Source: Paenibacillus sp. HB172176 (GTDB taxonomy: Bacteria > Bacillota > Bacilli > Paenibacillales > Paenibacillaceae). Taken from it: a DNA stretch of 64,000 nt. The DNA is taken from assembly GCF_011947265.1 (NCBI RefSeq), contig NZ_JAATHD010000012.1, forward strand, positions 106,093 to 170,092, written 5' to 3'. Below the pieces are notes generated by a model. The model saw nothing but the letters and a program-made list of their open reading frames with translations. It had not been told where the DNA came from and ran no database searches. The position numbers were made by a program, and so were the translations under genes. This document shows positions 26,567 to 35,015 of the stretch, piece by piece; the stretch's first letter is position 1, and the number at the start of each line of letters is the position of its first letter.

Positions 26567-27914
26567 TCAATACGACGTCAAGCAATACGGCGCTATAGCC
26601 GACGGCAAGACAGTGGACACGAAAGCGATTCAGAAAGCGATTGATGATTGTTATGAGGCTGGAGGCGGCTGTGTCGTGCTGGCAGGAGGCACTTTCGTAT
26701 CGGGAACTCTCTTTCTGAAATCGAATGTTTATTTGCAAGTGAATTCGTCTGCAGTTCTGTTGGCGAATCCAGAAATCAGCGATTATCCGGGCGGGACGCA
26801 CTACAACCGGTATATCAATGAGAAGGATATGGACAGATGCTTTATCTATGCCGAGGATGCCTCGAACATTGGCGTGATTGGCCAAGGCGAGATCAACGGC
26901 AACGCAGAAAGCTTCCCGAATGAGGGGAGCATCGATCGGCCGATGATGATGCGGTTCCTGCGCTGCAAGCATATTCATGTCAAAGGTCTTCGACTCCACA
27001 ACTCGACGGCTTGGACGACAGCCTTTCTCGACAGCGAGAATATCTGGTGCGAGGATCTTGATATCCGCAATGACAAGAAATATAACGGAGACGGCCTCGA
27101 TTATGACGGCTGCACGAATGTGTTCGTGTCTAATTGCAAGATCTTGGGCACGGACGACAACCTCTGTCTGCAGGCAAGCAGCAAAGATTATCCGATGAAG
27201 AATGTGCATATTTCGAACTGTCACTTTACTTCGATATGCGCAGGTATCCGCATTGGACTTAAATCCGTTGGGGACATCTCCAATGTCGCGATTCACAATT
27301 GCACGTTCGAGAATGTATGGCGGGAAGGAATCAAGATTGAATGCACGGAGGGAGGCAGCATCACGGACATCGTGGCTCAGGGACTCCTCATGCGGAACGT
27401 GACTCGTCCGATCTTCATTCTGTTGAACAACAGACTTGATTCCATTGGCTCCTCCATCGGTCTGGAGGAGATGCCGGAGATCGGATCGCTGGAGCGGATC
27501 ATGCTGTCTGATATAATTGCGACGGATGATGCGGAGATGTGCAAGACGCATTATCGCTTCAGGGACGATATCATGGGCAGTCCTTCGTTCAACGGCATTC
27601 GCATAGATGCGTGCGAAAGCCATCCCATTCGCGATTTGACGATGAGGAACATTTTGTATACCTCTATCGGCGGCGTGAAGAAAGAAGATATCCCTGCTGA
27701 ATATCCGCTCGTATGGGACAGGAGGCATGAACATCCGGAAACCGTTTCCGAGAATTATTATCCCACATGGAGCCGAACGACCTTCATGGATGTCCGAAAT
27801 GTCGAGGGACTCTCGCTCGATGGGGTGAGATTCCGCGCGTTGCGGCCGGATACGAGGGATTCTTTCAAGATTGAGAACTGCAAGGCCTATAAGGCAGATG
27901 TGACAGAAAGCTAG
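26559..27914 (+). CDS. glycoside hydrolase family 28 protein, atypical active site
   Basis: A 451-residue right-handed beta-helix of the polygalacturonase/rhamnogalacturonase family. The N-terminus (VKQYGAIADGKTVDTKAIQKA) is typical, and two catalytic blocks are visible: YNGDGLDYD and GTDDNLCLQ. At the third block, where family members have GHG, this protein reads ICAGIRIG, so the usual histidine is absent. GIKIEC stands for the RIK block. No signal peptide. The start at 26559 follows AAAGGGG; it overlaps the GH97 stop by 8 bases. It probably removes galacturonic or related residues from imported fragments, possibly unsaturated products of the lyases. Confidence 0.85.
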   Translation: MRDQYDVKQYGAIADGKTVDTKAIQKAIDDCYEAGGGCVVLAGGTFVSGTLFLKSNVYLQVNSSAVLLANPEISDYPGGTHYNRYINEKDMDRCFIYAEDASNIGVIGQGEINGNAESFPNEGSIDRPMMMRFLRCKHIHVKGLRLHNSTAWTTAFLDSENIWCEDLDIRNDKKYNGDGLDYDGCTNVFVSNCKILGTDDNLCLQASSKDYPMKNVHISNCHFTSICAGIRIGLKSVGDISNVAIHNCTFENVWREGIKIECTEGGSITDIVAQGLLMRNVTRPIFILLNNRLDSIGSSIGLEEMPEIGSLERIMLSDIIATDDAEMCKTHYRFRDDIMGSPSFNGIRIDACESHPIRDLTMRNILYTSIGGVKKEDIPAEYPLVWDRRHEHPETVSENYYPTWSRTTFMDVRNVEGLSLDGVRFRALRPDTRDSFKIENCKAYKADVTES

Positions 27915-27927
27915 CTGAAACCATGAA

Positions 27928-27955
27928 ACGCCGCCTTTGCCAGGCGGCGTTTTTG
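27928..27955 (+). terminator. terminator of the transporter-GH97-GH28 operon
   Basis: ACGCCGCCT pairs with AGGCGGCGT around TTGCC, followed by TTTT. It ends the operon that starts at 20970. Confidence 0.9.
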
Positions 27956-27986
27956 CCGTTCAAGAGAGCAAATAAATGCAATTATG

Positions 27987-28039
27987 ATGCGAATTTGAGC
28001 ATCTGTGAACAAAAACAGCAACGGAAGTTCTTCTATAAT
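27987..28039 (+). promoter_or_regulatory. promoter and candidate activator site of the second GH28 gene
   Basis: ATGCGAATTTGAG at 27987-27999 and TATAAT at 28034-28039, 47 bases apart, the same distance as before 11714. The -35 region is poor. TTCTATAATGGA also occurs at the regulator gene (18436). Confidence 0.45.
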
Positions 28040-28090
28040 GGAATAGATCATGAGTTATCGGAGTGGAATGAATACAATTGGAAAGCGGGT

Positions 28091-29707
28091 ATGGATATGA
28101 TACAAGATAACGATAAAAACGTTGTACAGATAAATCAAGATCATGCACCTGCATTCGTAATGCCTGAGACGGAGCTGCCGTCCATCCCGGACCTTGCGGT
28201 TTCGATTCGAGACTTCGGGGCTATCGGAGACGGCATTCACGATAACACGAAAGCGATCCATGATGCGATTGAGCATATCACCGCATTAGGGGGAGGGAAG
28301 GTGCTTATTCCGGCAGGCGTATGGCTGACGGGCCCGATTCAATTTCAAAACCGATTGGAGCTAAGCGCAGAGCAGGGAGCCCTCGTCTTATTCAGCAAGA
28401 GTTTCGATGATTATCCGTTAATTAAGTCTTATTATGAGGGGAGCCGGGCGGTAAGATGCAAATCGCCTCTTGATGCGGAAGGACTTGAGCATATCGCGAT
28501 TACCGGAGGAGGGATTTTCGACGGCGGCGGCGATGCTTGGCGTCCTGTGAAGAAAATGAAAATGACGGAGCGTCATTGGGAAGAGTTGATTCGCTCCGGC
28601 GGCGTTCTGGATGAGTCCGGAACTTGTTGGTGGCCGTCAGAAGCTGCATCTCGCGGGGAGGGAATCATCTCGAAGCTGCAAGAGCAAGGCGCGATAGAAC
28701 CAAACGACTTCGCTCCTGCGCGTGATTATCTTCGTCCTTGCTTGCTGAGCTTCCGTCATTGCAAGCATATTCTGATAGACGGCCCCACCTTTCAAAATTC
28801 GCCAGCCTGGTGTCTTCATCCCTGGGCGTCCGAGCACATTACGATTCGAAACGCAAAAGTAAGAAATCCTTGGTACGCGCAAAATGGAGATGGTCTTGAT
28901 GTGGATTCATGCCGATATGTTCTGGTCGAGAACTGTACATTCGATGTGGGCGACGACGCAATTTGCGTGAAATCTGGCAAAGATCAAGCAGGTCGGGATT
29001 TCGGCAAACCGAGCGAGTATATTTCGGTGCGCAATTGCGTTGTCTACCATGGTCACGGGGGCATAGTCGTTGGCAGCGAAATGTCCGGAGGCGTCCGTCA
29101 TGTTCTCGTCTCCGACTGCATCTTCCTGGGCACGGATATCGGTATTCGCTTCAAAAGCTGCCGTGGCAGAGGGGGCGTCGTGGAGAAAATCCATATGAAA
29201 GGGATCCGCATGAACGAAATTGCTGGCGACGCGATATCCTTCAATCTGTATTATGAGGGCCGCGCGGGCTCCGGCGAGTTCGGAGGCGATTTGAGAGCTC
29301 CTGTATCGGTGGAAACGCCGATTTTTCGCGATATTCATTTGGAGGATATAAGCTGCAGAGGAGCGCGAAAAGCGCTCGTCATTAATGGCCTTCCCGAGAT
29401 GCCGATAAGCAATTTGACGATAAGCAAAGCTTCTATTCTAAGCGAAGAAGGAATGGTATGCCGTCATGCGGAAGACTTGCGACTTACAGATATTCAAGTC
29501 GCCTGCCGGAGAGGAGCTGGGGCTGTGTTCCACCAGTGTCGGACCACGCAGCTGCTCCAAGCCACGTTGGCTTCCGAACAATCTGAAGAGTGCTTTGTTG
29601 AAGTGTCTGGCGAACTGACGGCTCGATTCGAATATTCCGGACTGCCCCAAGACGTCAAACTCGCAGTGAAGGATGATGTCGCGTCGGATGCTATTCATGC
29701 TCGATAG
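28091..29707 (+). CDS. glycoside hydrolase family 28 protein, canonical active site
   Basis: A protein of about 538 residues with the GH28 beta-helix and all four family blocks: QNGDGLDVDSC, FDVGDDAICVKSG, YHGHGGIVVGS and GIRFKSC. The longer frame starting at 27923 would run through a terminator and promoter, so a start at 28091 (or the ATG at 28097) is preferred; the ribosome site there is weak (GCGGGT). No signal peptide. The insert with WWPSEAASRGEG before the active-site region is typical of the exo-acting bacterial branch. It probably hydrolyses galacturonide-type ends of imported oligomers. Confidence 0.88.
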   Translation: MDMIQDNDKNVVQINQDHAPAFVMPETELPSIPDLAVSIRDFGAIGDGIHDNTKAIHDAIEHITALGGGKVLIPAGVWLTGPIQFQNRLELSAEQGALVLFSKSFDDYPLIKSYYEGSRAVRCKSPLDAEGLEHIAITGGGIFDGGGDAWRPVKKMKMTERHWEELIRSGGVLDESGTCWWPSEAASRGEGIISKLQEQGAIEPNDFAPARDYLRPCLLSFRHCKHILIDGPTFQNSPAWCLHPWASEHITIRNAKVRNPWYAQNGDGLDVDSCRYVLVENCTFDVGDDAICVKSGKDQAGRDFGKPSEYISVRNCVVYHGHGGIVVGSEMSGGVRHVLVSDCIFLGTDIGIRFKSCRGRGGVVEKIHMKGIRMNEIAGDAISFNLYYEGRAGSGEFGGDLRAPVSVETPIFRDIHLEDISCRGARKALVINGLPEMPISNLTISKASILSEEGMVCRHAEDLRLTDIQVACRRGAGAVFHQCRTTQLLQATLASEQSEECFVEVSGELTARFEYSGLPQDVKLAVKDDVASDAIHAR

Positions 29708-29784
29708 ACGTGTATCGACTTGCTGAACGACCGATTACCCGTTATATTGAGGATACATCTTTCAAGGAAAGGAGTCGTTGACAT

Positions 29785-29853
29785 ATGGTTAAAATGAATG
29801 CAACTTCGATTGTTAAGCAGATTGCGGAAGATAGGGAGGGGTGTGCAAGCTAA
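29785..29853 (+). CDS. possible 22-residue leader peptide or gene remnant
   Basis: ATG at 29785 preceded by AAGGAAAGGAG opens a frame reading MVKMNATSIVKQIAEDREGC and ending in TAA at 29851-29853, 50 bases before the rsgA-like start. The ribosome site is stronger than chance, but the peptide is not recognised. It may be the N-terminal stub of a deleted gene. Confidence 0.3.
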   Translation: MVKMNATSIVKQIAEDREGCAS

Positions 29854-29903
29854 AAATTGCGCTTCGCCTCCCAAGATGCAATCCAAAACTTGAGGAGGAC
29901 AAA

Positions 29904-30980
29904 ATGAGTACAATCGATATGAAAAGCGTGGGCTTGAATGAAAGCTTTATTCAGGAAGCCCGATTATATAGCAAATGGAAGATCGGACGAATCTCGTCCC
30001 AGTCCAAAGATTTGTACAAAGTGATTACCGAATGGGGAGAGCTTACTGCAGAGGTTTCAGGAAAATTTCGCTTTGGCGTTCAAACTTCTGCCGATTATCC
30101 CGCAGTAGGCGACTTCGTTCTGTTGTCGGAACCGGATAATCGAATCGATCATGCGACGATCCACCATGTTCTGCGAAGAAAGAGTGTTTTCACGCGCAAA
30201 GCGGCCGGCACTGCGAATGATGTCCAGGTTATTGCCGCGAACATCGATACGGTCTTTATTTGCATGGCGCTGAATAATGATTTCAATCTGCGCAGGCTGG
30301 AGCGTTATTTGTCCATAGCATGGGACAGCGGGGCGACACCTGTAATCGTCCTGACCAAATCGGATCTGTGCGAGGCAATTCAAGCGAGACTTGATGAGGT
30401 GTCCTCGGTGGCTATAGGCGTCGATGTCGTCGTGACTTCGGGATTGTCGGAGGATGGTTATTTGGTAGTGAAGGCATACATGGTACCAGGGAAGACATTC
30501 GTGCTGATCGGATCGTCCGGCGTGGGGAAATCTACCTTGACGAATCGGTTGCTAGCCTCTTCCATCATGGAGACGAATGAAACCAGAAACGATGATAAAG
30601 GAAAGCATACGACAACGAGTCGGGAGCTGTTCGTTCTGCTTGAAGGCGGGGTAATTATTGATACGCCCGGTATGAGGGAGCTCGGGATCGAAAGCGCCGA
30701 TCTCTCAAAATCCTTCTCGGATATCGAAGAGCTTGCCTCGCAGTGCAAATTCTCGGATTGTTCCCACGGCAGCGAGCCGAAATGTGCCGTGCAAGAGGGA
30801 ATTAGAGACGGCAAGCTTTCTCCAGAGCGACTCGCAAGTTATCTCAAGCTGAAGAAGGAAGCACAGTATGAAGGCCTAACCTCACGGCAGATTGAGACCG
30901 AGAAGCTGAACAGGATGTTTGCCGGTGCAGGCGGGATGAGGAGCGCCAAAAAGTTTATTAAAAGTACGAAGAAAAAGTAG
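29904..30980 (+). CDS. rsgA: RsgA-type ribosome small-subunit GTPase
   Basis: A 358-residue circularly permuted GTPase. An N-terminal OB-fold-like domain (WGELTAEVSGKFRFGV) is followed by the G motifs in permuted order: LTKSD (G4), GSSGVGKST (G1), a KGKHTTT switch and DTPGMRELG (G3). The C-terminus has the zinc knuckle CKFSDCSHGSEPKC. These proteins act late in 30S maturation. The first domain differs from the YloQ core type, so this may be the second RsgA found in many Paenibacillus. The start at 29904 follows GAGGAGG. Confidence 0.9.
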   Translation: MSTIDMKSVGLNESFIQEARLYSKWKIGRISSQSKDLYKVITEWGELTAEVSGKFRFGVQTSADYPAVGDFVLLSEPDNRIDHATIHHVLRRKSVFTRKAAGTANDVQVIAANIDTVFICMALNNDFNLRRLERYLSIAWDSGATPVIVLTKSDLCEAIQARLDEVSSVAIGVDVVVTSGLSEDGYLVVKAYMVPGKTFVLIGSSGVGKSTLTNRLLASSIMETNETRNDDKGKHTTTSRELFVLLEGGVIIDTPGMRELGIESADLSKSFSDIEELASQCKFSDCSHGSEPKCAVQEGIRDGKLSPERLASYLKLKKEAQYEGLTSRQIETEKLNRMFAGAGGMRSAKKFIKSTKKK

Positions 30981-30983
30981 GGG

Positions 30984-31020
30984 AAAGCGATGAGGTCCAA
31001 CTGACCTCATCGCTTTTTTA
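30984..31020 (+). terminator. terminator of rsgA
   Basis: A 14-bp perfect stem (AAAGCGATGAGGTC) with a 5-base loop, then seven T. Confidence 0.95.
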
Positions 31021-31134
31021 TCTCCAATTTTTCAGCAAACTTTAAGTTGGCGCTCAAGAATCGTTCAGTTTGTCCGGCTATACTGAATGCCAGGCAGGAT
31101 TGTCTTAGTTCATATTTTTTGGGGGAGCACCGCG

Positions 31135-32697
31135 ATGGCGTTCATTCGAAAATCAATTTATTTCATTCTGATCTTTTTTATAGGGTTGTTCATCGTGTCT
31201 TCTTTTTTCGTCCGAGCAAAATATAATTTTATTGTTTATGGAGATAATCCCATTCTTGAGCGGCAAAACATCCCCTTATTCGTCTGTATCATGGTACTGC
31301 TGTCTTCGGTCAGCATTGTCTTGTACCGATTGTCTCTATGGCTCAACAAATTCCCTGCCAAAGGGGTCGTTCCTGTTGTTTTGGCGTTATCCTTCGCGTT
31401 GCAAATCGGCATTATGCTTGCATTTCCGAGGCTGCCCACGGATGATTCTCAGACAGTGCTGTCTCTTGCGAAGGAGATGCTGTACAATCACGATTATTCT
31501 TCGTTTCAGGCTGGCGGTTATTTGCATATGTTCCCTTTCAATTTCTCTATGGTGCTGTATTTGAAGTCGTTATTAGCCTTGTTTCCTGACAAGCTTATCC
31601 TGGTCAAGCTGTTTAACAGCTTGTTCACGCTAGTCACAACGCTAATGATCTATCTGATTTACAAAACGCTGCATGTCAGGTCAGCTTCTCGTGATTACGG
31701 AGTGCTGCTATTTGCGGCAATGTACGCACCAGCCTTGCTGATGAATAATTTGATCTACAACGATGTTATCGCTACTGCTTTTCTGACCTCGGCACTATAC
31801 TTTGTCATTCGATTTGTTCGGGACAAACGGATCGCTTTTCTGATTATCGCAGCCGTTTTGCTGTCCATCGGCAATTATTTCAGAGGCATTGGCGTAATTG
31901 TGCTGATTGCGGCGGTTATCTATATGTTCTTGCACGCAAGAGAGATCGGCGTTAGGAAATCCTTAATCGCTGCCTTTGTGCTCGTCCTGATGCTCCAAAT
32001 TCCGGGCTGGACGCAAAATTTCGTTCTGCAGAGAATGAATATCGTGGATGAATCTCTCTCGAAGAATGCAGCACCCGTATATATGTGGCTGAACATGGGG
32101 ATCAACAAGGAGAGATTCGGTTTCTGGGATAATCGGGCGAGCTACAACATATACGAGAGAGAAGCGGGCTATAACAAAGAAATGAGCGAGGCGTTATTCA
32201 AGCAGGAAATCAGAGACAAGCTGTCCGAGATGAGCTTCGGCGATTTGTCTGCAATGTATTATAAAAAGCTGATTTGGGTTTGGACGGAAGGAACCTATCA
32301 AGTGGACAGATACGGCATTGGAACCCAAGGCTCCGATCAAAGAGGAAGAAGGGGAGGAAGCTCCATTATGGGCGAATACAGCTACTCCACCTTCTTCACG
32401 GAGCTGTTCAAAGGCGATTCGAAATATCGCAGCGGATTCCTGATGATTCTGTATGTCATGAATATACTTATGTACATCTTCATCTTCATCCGGCTTTATA
32501 AGGGGTTAAGAAAGAAGAGCTTTGATGAAATGCCATTGGTGCTGGTTATCCTTGGCTTCATCGGATTTTATCTGCTGTGGGAGATCAAGTCGAGATACTT
32601 ATTCCCTGTCTATCCCATCCTGATCATGCTGTCTTTCTTGGGATTCAAGGATACTTATGAATATGTGACATGTCGCCGAATTGCCGTTAATGAGTAG
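31135..32697 (+). CDS. polytopic membrane protein, GT-C/PMT-like glycosyltransferase
   Basis: A 520-residue protein with about eleven membrane helices. After the second helix group it has LPTDDSQTVLSLAKEM, with an acidic pair in the first large outer loop as in GT-C (ArnT/PMT/GT39) glycosyltransferases. A large outer domain rich in charged and aromatic residues lies at about 320-420, and KSRYLFPVYPILIML near the end is common in this group. Such enzymes transfer sugars from polyprenyl carriers to cell-surface acceptors. The acceptor is unknown. GGGGGAG before the ATG at 31135 fixes the start. Its last 11 bases overlap the convergent RCC1 gene. Confidence 0.75.
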   Translation: MAFIRKSIYFILIFFIGLFIVSSFFVRAKYNFIVYGDNPILERQNIPLFVCIMVLLSSVSIVLYRLSLWLNKFPAKGVVPVVLALSFALQIGIMLAFPRLPTDDSQTVLSLAKEMLYNHDYSSFQAGGYLHMFPFNFSMVLYLKSLLALFPDKLILVKLFNSLFTLVTTLMIYLIYKTLHVRSASRDYGVLLFAAMYAPALLMNNLIYNDVIATAFLTSALYFVIRFVRDKRIAFLIIAAVLLSIGNYFRGIGVIVLIAAVIYMFLHAREIGVRKSLIAAFVLVLMLQIPGWTQNFVLQRMNIVDESLSKNAAPVYMWLNMGINKERFGFWDNRASYNIYEREAGYNKEMSEALFKQEIRDKLSEMSFGDLSAMYYKKLIWVWTEGTYQVDRYGIGTQGSDQRGRRGGSSIMGEYSYSTFFTELFKGDSKYRSGFLMILYVMNILMYIFIFIRLYKGLRKKSFDEMPLVLVILGFIGFYLLWEIKSRYLFPVYPILIMLSFLGFKDTYEYVTCRRIAVNE

Positions 32698-34693
32698 ATA
32701 GCTTAATATCCTTAATTGTAATTTTAAAATCCTGCAAGGTTGTCATGCTTGAATGATAGGTGAATGTAAGCTTCTGGTATTCGTAATATTGTTTCGCTTC
32801 GACATCTGCATCATAGATTATTTTCATAAGATCCAGCGTGTAGGTCTTGTTCTCTTCCAGACCATTTAGCGCATAAGTGCCTTCTTCATCTGTTTTGAAT
32901 TGGAGAAAGTCGAATGATTTGCTGCCTCCATGCACGATAATATAGACATCTGGAACCGGTTTGTTATTTTGATCAATCAGTTTGCCGGTTATCTGCGCAT
33001 CTTTCAGAATAATCGGTTTTAATTGCTGGGATGATTCTTGATCGGTAACTCCGTCGTCGCCCGCGATTCTTCCCCCAATAACTCCAATAACAGTAACCGC
33101 TCCTTCAATAGCGGTATCAGTAATTTCATCTGAGTTCGACTCTGGTTCCTTCGTTTCAATCGTAACGGTTCTAGTATCAGGATTCCAGCCGACAAGAGCC
33201 CCGAAGGTCTCGCTTGCCAGTCTTGCGGGAACCATGGTTCTGCCATTCACGCTTATGGCTGGTGTATGAAGTGGAATGGCTTCGCCGTTCACATAACCAA
33301 CCGAATCGCCAAGCGTGAGCTTCAGCGTAGTATCCTTTTTGACCGCATTTATGGTTCGAGTAGCTTCGTTCCATTCGATCTCCGCGCCCAAAGCTTCGAA
33401 TATTTGCCTAAGAGGTACTAATGTTCGTCCCTCTTGAACTATTGGCTGTTGATCGAAGTCGATAGGATTCCCGTTAATCTCAACCGTGAGCGGAATCGGA
33501 ACGATGGACTCGTCCGGGCTGCCTTTTATCCAAACCGGACTCGTTCGCCACCATTTGCTGCCATCCCCGACATGACCGTTGCCCCAGGACCATAACGTGT
33601 TATCCTGTCTGATAGCCATTGCCCGAAATCCGGTGCTGGAGGAAGCGATCGTTTTTATTTTGACAAGACCTTCAATTCTAGTCGGCACGATCTTGCTCTC
33701 ATATGATCCGATGCCAAACTGTCCGCCAAGGTTGCTGCCATTCGACCATACGCTTCCATCATGCTTCAAATAAAAAGGGCCTCCAGCCGATGCCGCGATT
33801 GCATCTACATCCTCCATGCCGACAATCTTAACCGGATCATTACGATCAATAGTGGTTCCATCGCCAATTTCGCCAGCATGGTTGTATCCCCATCCCCAGA
33901 CGCTGCCGTCCTCCTTGAGCGCATGTGTAGTTCCGCCGCCAGCCGCAACAGCGATTACATTCGTTAGGTTTTTAATTTTAATCAGGGTGGTTGGCCCTGG
34001 ATTCTGCAGGTTGCCGTCCTTGTAAGAAGGCAATGAGGACGCACGCTGCCATACTGTCCCATCCTTTTTGAGCACGGCAATATGCGCATAGCCCACCGAG
34101 ATGGATTGCACATCTGTATATTCTGTTAATTGGAGAGGCGTCTTGCTTATCATGCTTCCCCATGCCCAGACGGTACCGTCACTCTTGACCGCATAGCTGT
34201 CTGCAAAGCCTGCGGCGATGTATACGATGTCTTCCAAGCCTTTAACTTGAAAAGGAATGGATTTGTTCTCATTCTTGATGTAGCTTTGCGTCTGACCATC
34301 GTACACAGATCTTGTGCCATCGCCTAGCTCGCCTTCTGTATTGCCTCCCCACGCCCAGACGGTTCCATCTTCTCTAAGCGCAAGAGAGTGACTTCCGCCG
34401 GCAGCGACTCCAACAATTTTCGTCAGGCCTTGTATACGGAGGGGCACATCTTGAGCGGCGTAAGAACCCGTCTTTCCGAACAGCTCCGCGGCTCCCGATC
34501 CCCAAGTCCATACCGATCCATCCAGCTTGACGCCAAGATTATGCGTGGTTCCCGCAGCTATGCTCTTCCATCCGGATACAGCGGCAATAGGTTCCGCAGA
34601 CACCGAAGGCTGCAGCATAAAGAATGATAATAACAATGCGATTACGGCGACCATGAATTTATTTGTTGCGTTGTTCCTTATCTGGCGTGACAT
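32687..34693 (-). CDS. secreted RCC1 beta-propeller protein with copper-amine-oxidase-like domain
   Basis: A 668-residue exported protein; the signal peptide ends near residue 33 (SVSA). Seven RCC1-type repeats follow, each marked by DG(S/T)VW-WG-like motifs (DGSVWTWG, DGTVWAWG, DGSVWGWG, DNTLWSWG), enough for one full seven-bladed propeller. Then comes a copper-amine-oxidase N-terminal-like stalk (RTLVPLRQIFEALGAEIEWN and NGRTMVPARLASETFGALVG), then a Carboxypeptidase-regulatory-like beta-sandwich (ITGLKDQN-type start, DEEGTYALNGLEENKTYTLD). No catalytic residues are evident; a binding or scaffold role at the cell surface is the likely reading. Confidence 0.85.
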   Translation of the reverse strand: MSRQIRNNATNKFMVAVIALLLSFFMLQPSVSAEPIAAVSGWKSIAAGTTHNLGVKLDGSVWTWGSGAAELFGKTGSYAAQDVPLRIQGLTKIVGVAAGGSHSLALREDGTVWAWGGNTEGELGDGTRSVYDGQTQSYIKNENKSIPFQVKGLEDIVYIAAGFADSYAVKSDGTVWAWGSMISKTPLQLTEYTDVQSISVGYAHIAVLKKDGTVWQRASSLPSYKDGNLQNPGPTTLIKIKNLTNVIAVAAGGGTTHALKEDGSVWGWGYNHAGEIGDGTTIDRNDPVKIVGMEDVDAIAASAGGPFYLKHDGSVWSNGSNLGGQFGIGSYESKIVPTRIEGLVKIKTIASSSTGFRAMAIRQDNTLWSWGNGHVGDGSKWWRTSPVWIKGSPDESIVPIPLTVEINGNPIDFDQQPIVQEGRTLVPLRQIFEALGAEIEWNEATRTINAVKKDTTLKLTLGDSVGYVNGEAIPLHTPAISVNGRTMVPARLASETFGALVGWNPDTRTVTIETKEPESNSDEITDTAIEGAVTVIGVIGGRIAGDDGVTDQESSQQLKPIILKDAQITGKLIDQNNKPVPDVYIIVHGGSKSFDFLQFKTDEEGTYALNGLEENKTYTLDLMKIIYDADVEAKQYYEYQKLTFTYHSSMTTLQDFKITIKDIKLSTH

Positions 34694-34882
34694 ATACTCG
34701 CTCCTTTTAATGAAACGTATCGTATCTCCATCTCTCTTGAATTTACTATAATACTACACGATGAGGAGCGGAGAAAGAAAGGCAAAACAATTTTTGTATC
34801 GCGACCGAATTGACAGATAGAGATAGACCATTCAGAATAGATCCTATTGAGACCGTCACTCCAGTAATATTATGCATTTATG

Positions 34883-34905
34883 AAATAATTTGGATTAAAT
34901 TATTT
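34883..34905. repeat. inverted repeat in the gap before the SGNH gene
   Basis: AAATAATTT-GGATT-AAATTATTT, a perfect 9-bp inverted repeat. The 322-base gap 34694-35015 also holds TTGACA at 34810 with a CAGAAT 17 bases on. Nothing else was recognised there. The repeat could be an operator or an AT-rich hairpin. Confidence 0.4.
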
Positions 34906-35015
34906 TGAAGCGAATAATCGCGGCAGGTCATGTATTAATCGCTCGCGAATGGTTGGTGCAGAGCTCATCCCTTGCAATTCGATAACAAGTGTATAGAGAA
35001 AGAAGGATAAAAGAA

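Noticed and set aside
25529..27734. Antisense frames of 333 and 403 codons opposite the GH97 and GH28 genes
   Set aside because: No start signals or domain resemblance; the forward frames have complete enzyme motifs.
27923..28090. N-terminal extension of the second GH28 protein
   Set aside because: The extension would include the terminator of the previous operon and the TATAAT promoter; a start near 28091 is more sensible.
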